64,000 nt of DNA from Candidatus Peregrinibacteria bacterium (GCA_016699515.1 CP064978.1:1274662-1338661), one strand, 5' to 3'; positions 8,230 to 19,368 are shown, counted from the stretch's first letter. Numbers and translations are program-made. The notes: generated from the sequence alone by a model not told the origin.

Positions 8230-11200
8230 TTAGTTTTGTAAGCTATGAGAAACAACACCAGTTACGTTAAGTAGGTGACCGTTGGTCCAATCGAATGAAC
8301 CAGAATCAGCTGTAACTGTACCAGTGGTAACAGATGGGAAGCTGTGAGCATCGGCTGATTTATCGGTCCATACGATGTTTCGGCCAGTAGCATATGCTTG
8401 GCTGAAATCAGTGGCACCGCTAAACAATGCAGCGTTTGCAACGGTTACCGCGGAAGCGTCTGTCAATGCTGTTGCAGGACAGTCGGTTACGATGCTTCCG
8501 GCAGTGGTATCTGCAGGAACCGAAGTGATTGCACAGTACATTACTCCGGTAGCAGTTACCAAGCGCAAGTCTTGACCTACGGTCAAGCTAGCGGCGATAT
8601 CTGCATTAGTGCGGATATCAGCTGCGGTACTAGCGTAAGCAACTGCGTTCCTTTCAACAGCATTTACTACAACACCAGTAGCGTACACGCGACCGGTGTT
8701 TGCATTACCGTTGGTTCCGGTAGATAGGCTATCTACTGCGTTGTCTTCATCGGTGCTAGCCAAACGAGTAGTGATCGATTGACTGTTCGCACCACCAGAT
8801 CCGGATACGTCAGCATCCAAGTAGTAAGTTTGGCTGCTGCCTTTACCGATGGTTTCATCTTGGTTGAAGCTTACTACAACGGTAGCAGAAGCTGCCATGT
8901 TGGTAGAAGTACCATTCAAGTCAGCATTTGCAGTCCCTGGAGTGACATCGTAGATGTTCACACGGGTGCTGTTAAGTAAGGTGCTTCCACGGTAGAAACG
9001 AACGTTGCGCACATTACCTGCGCCAATGTTGGAGTTTACCGAGAAGGTCAAACGACCCATTCCAACTGAACCGGCACTATCGGCTGCTACGGTAAGACCG
9101 TATAGGCGCTTGGTACCGTCTGAAAGAGTGGTAGAAAGACCTTGTACTTTATCAAAGCTTGGGCGGCTAACACGAACCACGAATGCATTTACTGAATCTT
9201 GGTTCGCTACTTCGTTACCGTTATTGAAATAATCGGTAGTAGAAGAAGATTGACCACGAGCTTCGAACGTGCGGTTGTTAGAGTTGTTACCAACACCCTT
9301 GATCCCTACACGGAAGGTTTGACCTGAGATAGCTTGACCAAACAATTGCTTGCTTGAAACATCTACCCAAACGTCTACGTACGAATCGCCATCGGCAGGA
9401 ACGTAGATCTTAAGACCAGACAAAGTGGTTCCACCGTTTGATAGGTTACCGGTAGTGGTTTGTTGCACTCCGTTCTTATCGGTATATGTGATTCCTACTT
9501 GTTTGATGGCACCGGTAGCAGTAGCAGAACTGAAAGCTCCACCCAATTCATCGGCAGCCCCACCGTTTACTAGGGCAGTGGTTGTAAGAGCGTCGGTCAA
9601 AATTTGATCGTTGGTAGCGTTTCCACAAACAGGAGCGCCAGGATTGAGAACGATGCCAGTGATTACATAGGCTTCGTTTCCTCCAACTACTGGAACTTGG
9701 ATAGCATCACCAACAGCGAATCCGGTAGCGTCAGCCACACAGAAATCTTGTACGGTATCAGCGCTGGAACCAGCGGCGTTATCGACGGTTGATGAACCCA
9801 AAGTGGTTTGTTCAGCACGGTTTACCAAGGTTAGCTTGTTGATTTCCCAGTCTTCATCAAGAGCATGGAAACGGTAACGAGCTACGTTTTGGTGAGTAGC
9901 ACCTGCGATAATGATGTCTTCTTCTGGGTTGTTTTCAGAGAATGCCGACAAAGTACCAGAGGTGTTTACCATAATTTCTGGAGATTTGGTAAGTGCTCCG
10001 TTCAACAAGGTATTTCCGGTAGGAGTGATGGTGTTTGCATCATCATCTTCAGCCAAAATAGAATTGCTGTCTACTGCTACGTCCAACGCGAAGTAAAGCG
10101 TTTGAGTGGCATTGTTGAGCAAGTTAGCATGAACGGTCAAAGTGCGGGTAGCGCCTTTGGTGACGTCCAGATTAAGATCATCGAAAGTGGCAGTGTAGTA
10201 ACTGCTACCTGCTACGAAAGTAGCAGCAGAAGCGCTAAGCGATTTAGGACCTGAAATGATTTCGTTACCATCCATCAAGGTAAGGCTAGAAATCACGGTG
10301 TTGGCAGCAGTGTCTCCTGTGTAAGGAGCAGCGCTACCATCCCAAGTTCCGTCATCGTCAGCGTACGCACGTACGATCAGTTTATCTACTTGGATGTTAC
10401 CAGCATCACCAGCGGTGAATGAAACTCCCAAAGCAGGTACGCTTGGCGCACCCTTAACGTAGTTTTGGCTTACTGGAGTAGAGGCCAAAGCAACGGATAG
10501 GCTGTTTTCGGCAGTGGTATGAGTTTTACCGGTCAAAAGACCTCCGATTACATCATCGTCAGCCACATCTTCGTTGGCATTGTCGTCTTTGATGTAACCC
10601 GATTCATCTGTTGGATCAAGAGTTGAAGCAGCTGGTTTGTAATCAATTTGAACGGTTAGTTCATATCCATCTGGAATTTCTTGATCTAAATCAGCTACTA
10701 CTGAAAGGTGACGAACGTCTCCACCTACCAAGTTGTAGTCTTCGGTGAAGACTTTGGTATAAGTGGTGCGTCCACCAGTGGTGGTAGGAGTACCATCACT
10801 TGCAAAAGTCATAGGACCTTGCAAAGTAGCTTCGGTATCCAAATCAACCACACGCACGTTCTTAATGAAGGTGTATGGGTTCACTTCGGCTGCAGAGCCG
10901 GTTACGGTGATGCCCGCTGGAGCGTTGGTAGTAACCAATGTATCACCAGCAGTAGCACAAATGGCCCCGTTACCACCAACAGTGACTGCGGTAACTACCT
11001 CGTATACGGTTCCGTTGGCAGCTGAAAGCTGAACGGTGTCTCCTACGGTAAGGTTAGTCAGGCTAGCCACACAGAATTGGGCAGAAGTATTTCGGGTTAC
11101 CGGGTTAGTTACCACTCGTGGAGTCAATGCGGTGCTGGCCATCAAAACAGATGGGTTTGGTCCGACCCCGCTAGCCAATTCAACGCGAACGTTCATATCA

Positions 11201-12935
11201 CGTACACGCAAATCGCGAGCAGCGGTGATGCTCCAGTTCAATAATTGAACGTTGGTAACGTTTTGAGCTACTTGAGTAGCTGAAGGACCGTTGTCGGTAA
11301 TGGTTACGTCACCACCTTTAAGGCTGGTAGCAGTAACGTTGGCCTTTTTGAAGCCAGAGTTATTCACATTAGCTCCGAAACCATATTGAAGATCCACTAC
11401 GAACAAGTCGGTGTCTTCATCAAGGTACAATTGAACGCTGTCGCTGGTGCGGCCTCCGTTTACATCACATTCCACAAAGAAGTTTTTGGTTTGTCCTTCT
11501 GGAATTACGTATGGAGAGTATGGGTTGGCGGTAAGATCGAACGTCATGCGATCACCGATGAATCCATCAGCAGCAGCGATTTCATCGCTACCACGAAGCA
11601 AACGACAGTTTTCAAGTTTGCTGCCTGACAAAGTTCCCCCTTGAGTAAGGGTGATCATGTGAAGCGCAATGTCGTTGGTAGCTCCTGCTTGCAATTTGAA
11701 CGAAGCTACTTCGGCTCCTTGTTCCCCAATTTGTGGTTGAGAAATGCTAGAACCATTGGTAGCGGTAACGGTGTTAGCGTTTACCGAACCGGTAACGAAT
11801 TGACGACCTACTACTGGGAAATCTCCCGCTACAGAGCTAGCGTTAGAGGTAACATCTGCAGCAGAATCAATTGCGAATGCATGTTGGCTGCTTGCAGTAG
11901 CAGTAGAACTCATGTCTCCTACCAAACGAAGGGTAACGGTGTCACCTGCTTCTACCAACAAGTTGATAGGGAAGGTAGCGGTGTTCGTATCGTTGTTAAG
12001 AGTGCGACCGGTGGTCAAGCGGATTGGACCTTCGTATAGGTAAAGGTTTTCCCAATCGCTGGCGTTACCTACGCCTACGCGGGTTACTACCACATTGCGT
12101 ACTTCTACGTCGTCAGCAGCAGCTGTGAAGTCGAAGCGAGACAATTCGATTCCGTTTGCATTAAGAGGAACGGTGGATCCACTTGGGGTACCATCGTTGA
12201 TCGAAATTTCAAGATCACCCAAAGAGGTGCTTGGAGTGGTAGGATCGGTAGGATCGGTAGGATCGGTAGGATCGGTAGGAGTGGTCGAGCGAACTACTGG
12301 GTTTTGTGCATTTGCTACGATTTTAGCAATTTGAGCACGAGTTACCAAGTCTGCAGGACCGAATAATCCGTTTCCGTACCCGTCTAGAACTGATTGGTTG
12401 TAGGCGGTTACTACGTATTCATGAAACCAGTCGCTCGAGCGAACGTCTGAGAATACAGATCCAGGAGTAACAGTTTTAGGAACTGCAAATGCGTTTACAG
12501 CTACCTTGGCAGCTTGTGCACGATTTACAGAATCACCAGGGCCGAAACGGCCAGTGAGGTTCCCCGCTGCATCGGTGTAACCAGATGCAATTCAAGCGCA
12601 ACTGCGGCTTCTACGTAGTCGTAGTACCATGCATCAGGTGCAACGTCGGAAAAGGTTGGGGTAGCAGGTGCGGTGTAGTTGAAAAGTCCACCGTTAGCGG
12701 TGACAACGATTTTCATCAATTCCGCACGGTTCAAGCTACGATTTGGGTAGAAGAAATCATTGGGAGCAATGACTCCTTGATCGACCAAATCTTCCACAAA
12801 AGGATAGAACCATGCATTGGATGGAACATCCTGGAATGTGGTGGCTTGAGCGATAGCAACACCCGAGCTAGTGAGCACCAAAGCAAAGGTGCTTACCGCC
12901 GCGATTGCTCGCTTAATACCATGAGCGATATTCAT
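8230..12935 (-). CDS. Large SLH-domain surface (S-layer-type) protein, frameshifted
   Basis: One gene of about 1,570 residues read in two frames. The 5' frame (ATG 12935) has a signal peptide and the first SLH domains (TFQDVPSNAWFYPFVEDLVDQG; FSDVAPDAWYYDYVEAAVAL). Near 12590 one base is missing; in the next frame the SLH text continues (ASGYTDAAGNLTGRFGPGD, FSDVRSSDWFHEYV). After a tandem PTD linker (12238-12282) come roughly six Ig-like, Thr/Ala/Asn-rich beta domains to the C-terminus. SLH domains bind pyruvylated wall polymers, so this is a candidate main S-layer protein. A long AT-rich 5' region, even codon use and a strong terminator fit high expression. No sortase motif is present. Confidence 0.8.
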
Positions 12936-13589
12936 AATAAAATAAGTTAAAAGGGTAAATAAACTCTGTGCAAAGAAAAAAATTATTTAATGCTCTTTTA
13001 CGAAAGTAAAAAATGGAGCGCGGTCTTTGCATAAAAAGTAAATGATATAAAATCAATAAATCTATTGATTTGATGGCCGCCAGTGGCGGCAAAAATAGTT
13101 TCCCTATGTTGTTAAAGAGCATGGTATTTCGATCGTAGACATCTGACGATGTGTCGAACATCCGCAGAAGCCTAGTATCGAAAAAGTGTTTTATTCAAGG
13201 CGTTTTTCAAAGTTTTTTGACGTGCAAACGCCCACTTTTTCAAGTGTTCTTTTTTGCTTTTTAACGGCGATTTTAAAGAATTTTTGTTTGTCGGGGTGCG
13301 TTTTTTTATCCCCGACATTTTAAGTTATATCCCTCTGTAGTGTCAATGAAACAACCCTTGCGCCGTGGAGCAGAATATGGCGAGCAATCTTTTTATTCAT
13401 TCATGCCACCATCTTCGCCATGTAAAACAGTGATTTCCCTGTGTTTGTTACAACTTTTTACTTGCTTACTTATCAAAATATTTTTTAATCGTTTAAAACG
13501 AGTGGCGATCATAGCGTTTTTTTTAAAAAAAAGCAAGTGTAAAAGCCGCATTTTCTATTTTGGACATCCTTTCAAAAATGTACAACATT
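12936..13589. other. Long AT-rich intergenic region upstream of the SLH gene
   Basis: No convincing gene. The only open frame (13340-13594, plus) has no signal, motif or promoter. On the minus strand the region can hold the promoter and a long 5' leader of the SLH gene, including a GCCGCCACTGGCGGC hairpin at about 13077-13091. Confidence 0.5.
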
Positions 13590-13694
13590 TTTGAGTTAAG
13601 AGTTAATAGTTAAGAATTAATAGTTAAGCATTAAAAATTAGGTGTCATTTTTAACTGAGCGAAGCGATTTAACTCTGTAATTATTAACTAAAAC
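13590..13694. repeat. Heptamer-phased repeat tract (GTTAAGA type) with inverted partner
   Basis: The tract reads as 7-mers (GTTAAGA, GTTAATA, GTTAAGA, ATTAATA, GTTAAGC) and is followed by complementary TTAACT-rich sequence containing GCGAAGCGATTTAAC. A similar tract with TAAATCGCTTCGC lies upstream of acsA (27457-27542). Confidence 0.55.
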
Positions 13695-13728
13695 AAAGCT
13701 TGTCTGCGCACAAAGAAGAAGGCTTTGT

Positions 13729-13757
13729 TTGACATTGGGTAGGGGTATCCCTATAAT
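13729..13757 (+). promoter_or_regulatory. Consensus sigma-70 promoter of the initiator tRNA
   Basis: TTGACA at 13729-13734, 17-bp spacer, TATAAT at 13752-13757: a perfect consensus. The standard spacing to +1 puts the start at about 13764, at the first bases of the mature tRNA. Confidence 0.85.
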
Positions 13758-13762
13758 CCCCG

Positions 13763-13837
<75 letters not shown>

Positions 13838-13852
13838 ATTCGTTTCTGTTCG

Positions 13853-13877
13853 ACTCACTAACCTGGTGGGTTTTTTG
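13853..13877 (+). terminator. Terminator of the tRNA-fMet gene
   Basis: Stem ACTCAC / GTGGGT (one T:G pair) with a 7-nt loop, followed by a T-run, 15 nt after the tRNA 3' end. Confidence 0.65.
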
Positions 13878-13888
13878 TTGTACTTCGA

Positions 13889-13965
13889 AGAGGGTGTAGG
13901 GCTTAGTTTAGGGCATAGAATCTCGTGATTCTACTTGCTATGCCCTACACCCTTGCCCTAAGAAT
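13889..13965. repeat. Heptamer-phased inverted repeat (GGGTGTA/GGGCATA type)
   Basis: Left side in 7-mers (GGGTGTA, GGGCTTA, then GGGCATA), central AGAATC/GATTCT hairpin, right side CTATGCC CTACACC. The same motifs recur at 22734-22800 and 51266-51355. It overlaps the 3' end of the FtsB-like gene and could form its terminator hairpin. Confidence 0.65.
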
Positions 13966-14425
13966 CAATTTTTTCGCTGCTTTCAATTCGCTCATTCAAT
14001 GTAGGGGGCTGTGTGGGGATGGTTTGTGTTTTGATCGATAATGTGGCGCCAAAAAAATATTCCCACCATTGATAATGCAGGGGGAGCTGAGTGATACTGG
14101 TTTCTTGTAATGTATTTTTTGCCGGTTCGTTCTTTACGACACTTGTTTCACGGGGGATGATGATGAGTTTTTCGCCGGGATTGAGCAAGTTAAGGCTTTC
14201 TTTGGCGTAGAGATCTCGAAATTGGGTTGATTCAAAGTACTGTACATCTTTGGGTTTTTGATACGCAAGCTGGGCCAAGTGGTCTATTTCTTGCTCAAAG
14301 GATTTGATATTCTGATCAATTTTATAATCCCGATACAAAAGCGTGGTGAGCGAGAAAAAAAGGTATAACACAACCATCAATCCGCCAATAATCATGAGCT
14401 GTAAAGTGAAGGGGGAGCGCTTCAT
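13958..14425 (-). CDS. FtsB/DivIC-like septum formation initiator protein
   Basis: 155 residues. Residues 9-31 form one transmembrane helix (LMIIGGLMVVLYLFFSLTTLL), followed by a short coiled coil (KIDQNIKSFEQEIDHLAQLA) and the FtsB/DivIC-type segment (ESTQFRDLYAKESLNLLNPGEKLIII, matching the E..AR..l.m..pGE pattern). In this family it joins FtsQ and FtsL in the divisome; an FtsQ-like gene lies at 20276. The C-terminal 60 residues are longer than in E. coli FtsB. It is divergent from murC, with a heptamer hairpin between them. Confidence 0.75.
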   Translation of the reverse strand: MKRSPFTLQLMIIGGLMVVLYLFFSLTTLLYRDYKIDQNIKSFEQEIDHLAQLAYQKPKDVQYFESTQFRDLYAKESLNLLNPGEKLIIIPRETSVVKNEPAKNTLQETSITQLPLHYQWWEYFFGATLSIKTQTIPTQPPTLNERIESSEKIDS

Positions 14426-14427
14426 AT

Positions 14428-14512
14428 TCGTTATAGTTATAGTTTTAGTTCGAGTTTTGATAATCTAAACCCGAACTATTACTAATGTTGATACTATAAC
14501 AATAACTTGTGA
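14428..14512. repeat. Heptamer-type inverted repeat between ftsB-like gene and murC
   Basis: GTTATAG/TTATAGT units on the left and ACTATAAC on the right, with inner arms TAGTTCGAGTTT and AAACCCGAACTA. It occupies almost the whole divergent promoter region, so it may affect both genes. Confidence 0.55.
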
Positions 14513-14524
14513 TATATTCCACTC

Positions 14525-15826
14525 ATGTTCACTAATAAAACTCACATTCATTTTATCGGCTTGGGGGGGATTGGGGTGAGTGCCATGGCTTATTGGGCGC
14601 TGGAAAATGGCAAAACCGTCAGTGGTTCGGACGCCGTTCAAAGCGCCATTACCGACAACTTGGCAAAGCAAGGGGCTCAAGTGGCTATAGGAAGCGATAA
14701 AACCAACTTGCCCGCGGGGGTTGATTTGGTGGTTTATACCGAGGCGATTGATCGGTCCACGCATCCGGAATTTTTGGCGGCAACCGCACGAGCCATTCCA
14801 ACGTTGAGCTATTTTGAAGCCTTGGGCGCTCTGTCGAAAGCGTATCGCACCGTGGCGGTGGTAGGCACTCATGGAAAAACCACCACGACAGCGATGATTG
14901 GGCTTGCGGCGATCGAATTGGGTTTGGATCCCACTGTCTTTGTGGGCAGCAAAGTGCGTGAATTTGGTCAAAAAAACTTTCGGGCGGGCGGTAGCCCATG
15001 GCTGATTGTAGAAGCCTGCGAGTATCGCGAAAGTTTTTTGCATCTTCGCCCTTATGGACTGATTTTGCTCAATTGTGAAGCGGAACATTTAGATTATTAT
15101 CAAACCGAAGCGCGTTATCGGGAAGGATTTAAGCGTTTAGTGGACCAAGTGGATCCGGATGGGTTTGTGATCGCCAATGCGGCCGACCCCAACGTGGTGG
15201 ATGTGCTCAGTGACTATCAGGGTGCGATTGAGTGGGTTTCCGAAGCGGACGTGAAGCATGCGCTTTCTTTGAATGTGTTGGGCCAATTCAATCAATGGAA
15301 TGCCCACATGGCGCGTAAGGCGCTCAGGCGATTGGGGGGCGAAGATGAGCGTATTAAAACCGCTTTGAGCCATTTTTCGGGTACGTGGAGGCGCATGGAA
15401 TATAAAGGGCGAGTAAATGGAGCGATCGTGCTGGATGATTATGGTCACCACCCCACTGAAATCCGCGCCACACTGGGGGCCATTCGTGCGCATTATCCGG
15501 ACCAGCGCTTGATTTGTGTTTTTCAAGGGCATCAGTACAGCCGCACCCATCAATTGCTGGATCTGTTTGTCGATTCCTTTCGGGATGCGGATTTGGTTTG
15601 GATCACGGATCTGTATGAGGTGCGCGATTCCGCCTTGGATCGGGAAAAAATTGATGGTGAACGGTTTGCAAAGGCTATTGCGGCTGTGCATCCTCAGGTT
15701 CGTTACAGTGGCAGCCTGGAACAAACCTATGACGCCTTGCTGCCGGTTTTGTCGCCCAACGACGTGGTGGTGATTATGGGCGCAGGCACGATTGGCCTGC
15801 TAGCGGAACGGCTGACTGAAGGGTAA
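14525..15826 (+). CDS. murC: UDP-N-acetylmuramate--L-alanine ligase
   Basis: 433 residues, the family's size. N-terminal Rossmann motif (HFIGLGGIGVSAMA), ATP-binding P-loop GTHGKTTTT near residue 120, the MurC-type EACEYRESF segment, and the C-terminal Mur ligase domain with DDYGHHPTEI and GHQYSRTHQL. It adds the first amino acid (L-Ala) to UDP-MurNAc in the cytoplasm. ATG start, no Shine-Dalgarno. A GC-rich palindrome follows the stop. Together with murD, murJ, ftsQ and dacA it indicates that this organism makes its own wall. Confidence 0.95.
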   Translation: MFTNKTHIHFIGLGGIGVSAMAYWALENGKTVSGSDAVQSAITDNLAKQGAQVAIGSDKTNLPAGVDLVVYTEAIDRSTHPEFLAATARAIPTLSYFEALGALSKAYRTVAVVGTHGKTTTTAMIGLAAIELGLDPTVFVGSKVREFGQKNFRAGGSPWLIVEACEYRESFLHLRPYGLILLNCEAEHLDYYQTEARYREGFKRLVDQVDPDGFVIANAADPNVVDVLSDYQGAIEWVSEADVKHALSLNVLGQFNQWNAHMARKALRRLGGEDERIKTALSHFSGTWRRMEYKGRVNGAIVLDDYGHHPTEIRATLGAIRAHYPDQRLICVFQGHQYSRTHQLLDLFVDSFRDADLVWITDLYEVRDSALDREKIDGERFAKAIAAVHPQVRYSGSLEQTYDALLPVLSPNDVVVIMGAGTIGLLAERLTEG

Positions 15827-15827
15827 G

Positions 15828-15858
15828 ATGCCGGTTTCCCGCCTCGGGCGGGCGGCAT
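15828..15858. repeat. GC-rich interspersed palindrome downstream of murC
   Basis: Core CCCGCCTCGGGCGGG at 15838-15852 with outer arms ATGCCG and CGGCAT. Same family as 369-400 and 2278-2322. The position right after murC suggests a possible terminator role. Confidence 0.6.
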
Positions 15859-15966
15859 GACCCATTACAAAAACCCAAACAAAATATTTGACATGTTTTT
15901 AAATATGTTTTATAATGTGCTATTAACTTCATTTATTTTACAAATTTAAAAAATATTTTATAGTAT

Positions 15967-17847
15967 ATGAATCCTCAATTGTATCAAGACGCACATCAGC
16001 TCGTGGAACACAGTCATCGCATTTTGCTGTTAACGCATACCAAGGCGGATTGTGATGGTTTGGGGGCCGCGCTCGCGGCTTATAGCGTTTTAAAGCAAAT
16101 GGGGAAGGATCCCGTGGTGGTGACCGCTGACCCCATTAGTGAAAATATGCGCTTTTTGCCTTCGATCGATTTGCTGCAAAATTCGTTGGGGGGCGATGAG
16201 TTTGTGATTCAGCTTGATATTAGCCGCACTTTGATTGATAAAATTAAATACAATACGAGTGACGATGCGCGCCTCATGAACATTGTGATCACTCCTAAAA
16301 ACGGTGTGTTTAGTGATAAAGATGTGCAGTTTCGTTCGGGAGAAATGGTCCCGTTCGATTTGATCATGATTTTTGATACGGGTAATTTGGAACATTTGGG
16401 CTCGTTGTACGAAAAAAACGTCGATTTGTTTTACAACACTCCCCTTATTAATATCGATCATCACGCCAGCAACACTCATTTTGGCCAAGTTAATTTGTTA
16501 GATCCTACCGCTGCTTCGGCTACAGAGGTTCTGTATGGATTTTTGAAGGACCTGGAAACGCGCCATCAAAAAACCTATTTAAACGCGGATATCGCTACCT
16601 TACTTTTGGCGGGGATTATTACCGATACCGGCAGTTTTCAACATGCCAACACGTCGCCACGGTCTATGGAAACTGCGGCTGAATTGCTGGATTTGGGAGC
16701 ACGACAACAAGAGATCATCAAAAATATTTATAAAACCAAAAGCTCAGCACCCTAAAATTATGGGGGAGCATTCTTTCTAAGGTCCAAGTGGACCCGGTTT
16801 ATCGAATGGTGTGGTCCACCATTAGCGATCAGGATTTGAAAGATGCGGATGCAACGATTGATGAAACCGATGGCATTATTGACGACTTGCTCACCAATGC
16901 CCCAGGGGCCGAGGTGGTGTTTCTGATCAAATACAACCGAGAAGGCTATGTTTCCACCAGCATGCGCTCCACCGGCAACCAGATCGACGTGGGAGCCTTC
17001 TGCGCTCAAAATGGGGGCGGAGGACATGTGCGAGCGGCAGGCTTTAAATTGTTTGATGCACGACCTTTCGACGTCATTGCCGGGGATATTGTGGAACGTG
17101 TACGTCGCTTTCAAGCGGATCGTTTGCACATCGACGCGTCTTTGGGCATGACTGCTTCGGATGCGCCTGTTTTAGAATCAGCACCGCCTACCCAACGCGT
17201 ACAACCCACCGTAGAAACACCCTCGGCGGATCGCCCAAAGGAAGTAACGTATTTGAATTTTGAAGCGCCGGAACCCGTTGTAGACCGGTCCGCTCTCGCG
17301 GACGTAGACCGTGCCGAAGGCCAATCTGCTAACGCAGATGAGGGCCGAGTGGTGGATTCTTCGAATGAGGATAAACTTAAAACCAAGTCTCAAAAGCGTC
17401 GCGAGCAGCGCAAGCGCGCCAAAGAACGCGCAGCGAATGAACCCGCAGTGGATGCACAAGAAAAGAATGTTCAGGCATTGGGCAAGGCATTTGTTAGCCA
17501 GCCCACTCCTGCACCGGTTGGCATTCAGCCGGTTATTGAACCCGTGGTTGTGCCCACCATTGAAATTCAGACGCCCAATCCACAGGCTCCAAACGTTCAG
17601 CCCGTGCAAGTGCCAGAACCGGCAGCAACGTTTGCCGAACCAGCGTCCGAGGAGCCTAAGGCCCCCGTCGTTCCCGACTGGCTTGCTTCTGCGGATGAGA
17701 CACCCGCTGTACCCGAAACACCAGCAGCGGATGCTTTACCCACCTAGCCCTGCCGATGTGGTCGCAGAAGAATCGACTTCTGATGCTGAACCGGCTCAAC
17801 CCAATGGGGTTACCCCGGAAATGCCGGATTGGTTAAAACCGGAATAA
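15967..17847 (+). CDS. DHH/DHHA1 phosphoesterase (NrnA-like) with long disordered C-terminal tail, frameshifted
   Basis: One gene of about 626 residues across three frames. The N-terminal DHH domain shows HTKADCDGLGAALA, FDTGN and NIDHHASN (DHH motif near residue 165); the DHHA1 domain ends in the substrate-binding NGGGGHVRAAGF. These are hallmarks of NrnA-type enzymes that degrade nanoRNA, pAp or cyclic dinucleotides. Breaks: one A missing near 16738 (KSLSTLKLWGSIL restores the text) and one base missing near 17745. Beyond about residue 385 it has an unusual 240-residue tail: a Lys/Arg-rich patch (KSQKRREQRKRAKER), Pro/Glu/Ala low complexity, and two PDWL motifs (VPDWLAS, MPDWLKPE). Typical NrnA proteins have about 320 residues. 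Confidence 0.8.
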
Positions 17848-17886
17848 AGGTGCGTTTAGACTTGGATGTGGCTTGGTGCCCCCCCT

Positions 17887-18126
17887 TTAGTGCTGGCGTA
17901 CCGCTCGGCAAGGATTGCAACTTAAAATGCGCCATATTCCTTTGGCTATGCCCTTAATGATGCCCTCTTTTTCGATGGCTTCGATCATGTACTGCGAACA
18001 ACTGGGGCTGAATTGACAGTATCCATGGGGGTATAGGGTTTTAGCCCAAATACTGTGATCGGGCGAGAGCGTCTTTTGGTAGAGTTTGATAAGCCCGATG
18101 GGTATTTTTTTAAAACAATGCGTCAA
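17887..18126 (-). CDS. yidD: YidD-like membrane protein insertion efficiency factor
   Basis: 79 residues with the family motif FSPSCSQYMIEAIEKEG and following GIWRILSCNP (family: Y.PTCSQYa.eA...G...G.....RilrC.P). YidD is a small amphipathic protein thought to assist YidC-mediated membrane insertion. The ORF begins at TTG 18126, 22 bp after the M23 peptidase stop; the frame is open further upstream, so the start is uncertain. The usual GGYDPVP-type tail is missing, so the last residues may also be affected by an indel. No rnpA is visible next to it. Confidence 0.75.
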   Translation of the reverse strand: MTHCFKKIPIGLIKLYQKTLSPDHSIWAKTLYPHGYCQFSPSCSQYMIEAIEKEGIIKGIAKGIWRILSCNPCRAVRQH

Positions 18127-18148
18127 TCGTCGGGGTGCAAAGCGCTTT

Positions 18149-19243
18149 TTAATAAAAGCTCATTGGGTTGTACTTAATGCCGTTCACTCGCACTTCAAAG
18201 TGCAAATGAATTCCTGTTTGCCCGTACACACGCCCTGTATTTCCCATCCACGCGATGGTTTGCCCTTGATCTACGTATTGCCCTTCGGTTACGTACAGCT
18301 TTTCGTTGTGCGCATATAGGGTTTGCATGCCGTCTCCGTGGTCGATGATGATGACGTTTCCGTATCCTCCGTTCCATCCGGTGCCTGCTTTGATGACTTT
18401 ACCGCTTGCAGCAGCATAAATGGGGCCTTTGTTGCGATTGGCAATGTCCAAAGCTGCGTGGCTGCGTTGGTAGTACTGAGTCACTTTGTAACCCGATGAA
18501 ACCGGCCAAATGAGTTTGCCACTGGCCACGGCCGCACTGTTTCCTGGAGCGGCATTGGGGGCGGTGGGAACTGAAGAGCGACCTTTGGTTGCCGGTGCGG
18601 GCGCTTGGCGGGTGGCGCCAGGGATGATGAGCATGGTGCCGATTTCGAGCGGCGTATCATCCAATTGGTTTTGTGCAATGATGACGTCACGTTCTACTTT
18701 GTATTTTTTGGCAAGCGACGCAACGGTGTCGCCTTTTTGTACTGAATGCGAAAGCCCATCAACCGGTGGAATTTTTAGCTGCATGCCGGCGCGGACCAAA
18801 TTTGGGTTCCATAAATCGTTCTCGCCCATCAACGTTTCTTTTTTTAAGCTGAAGCGTTGGGCAATGGACGAAAGCGTGTATCCGGGTTCGACGGTGTACA
18901 CAAAAATATCGCTAAACCCACTGCGATCACTTTCGGTGGTTTGAATGGAAGGTTTGAGCAAAAATCCGTCTTCCGTCATGATGTCGGTGAGTACTTGTTC
19001 CGCATTGCGCTCAGTGTACTCAAAAACAGTGAGTTCGTCGGTATGAGGATTGAACCCGGCCGTAATTTCGTACGTTGGGAATACGCTCAAAATGAAAAGC
19101 AGTGCTGCCGAGGCAACGGTGATGCGCTTTAGAAATTGACGCGTCAACGACGGCCGTGAAGTCGTTTTTCTTTCGGTTTCAATCTTCCTTTTAAGCCCTT
19201 TGGGGCTTGGTGTCTTTCCGGCTGTCTTGCTCACTTGCTGCAA
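18149..19243 (-). CDS. LysM-containing M23 (LytM/NlpD-type) peptidase, membrane-anchored
   Basis: 364 residues: a basic cytoplasmic N-terminus, one transmembrane helix near 40-60 (ITVASAALLFILSVFP), two LysM domains (about 112-160 and 163-210; VYTVEPGYTLSSIAQRF, HSVQKGDTVASLAKKY), a Pro/Ala linker, and a C-terminal M23 domain. Zinc-ligand motifs HAALDIA (HxxxD) and HLHFEV (HxH) are intact, so an active peptidoglycan endopeptidase is likely. The start codon would be TTG or a nearby GTG. It is followed at 22 bp by yidD. Confidence 0.88.
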   Translation of the reverse strand: MQQVSKTAGKTPSPKGLKRKIETERKTTSRPSLTRQFLKRITVASAALLFILSVFPTYEITAGFNPHTDELTVFEYTERNAEQVLTDIMTEDGFLLKPSIQTTESDRSGFSDIFVYTVEPGYTLSSIAQRFSLKKETLMGENDLWNPNLVRAGMQLKIPPVDGLSHSVQKGDTVASLAKKYKVERDVIIAQNQLDDTPLEIGTMLIIPGATRQAPAPATKGRSSVPTAPNAAPGNSAAVASGKLIWPVSSGYKVTQYYQRSHAALDIANRNKGPIYAAASGKVIKAGTGWNGGYGNVIIIDHGDGMQTLYAHNEKLYVTEGQYVDQGQTIAWMGNTGRVYGQTGIHLHFEVRVNGIKYNPMSFY

Positions 19244-19368
19244 TAATCGAGCGTGTCGAGTTCGCTTGGCCTGTAAATTGATGGATGACTGACTAATTGA
19301 TCTATGTTAAAGAATAAACCCAAGATCGTTGCCTATTCTAATCGAAAGGGGGTATTAAGGCAAGTGTT

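Noticed and set aside
12238..12282. Short tandem GGATCGGTA repeats as a regulatory element
   Set aside because: They are in the coding frame of the SLH protein and encode a PTD-repeat linker.
13340..13594. 84-codon plus-strand frame in the AT-rich intergenic region
   Set aside because: No promoter, signal or sensible composition; runs into a repeat tract.
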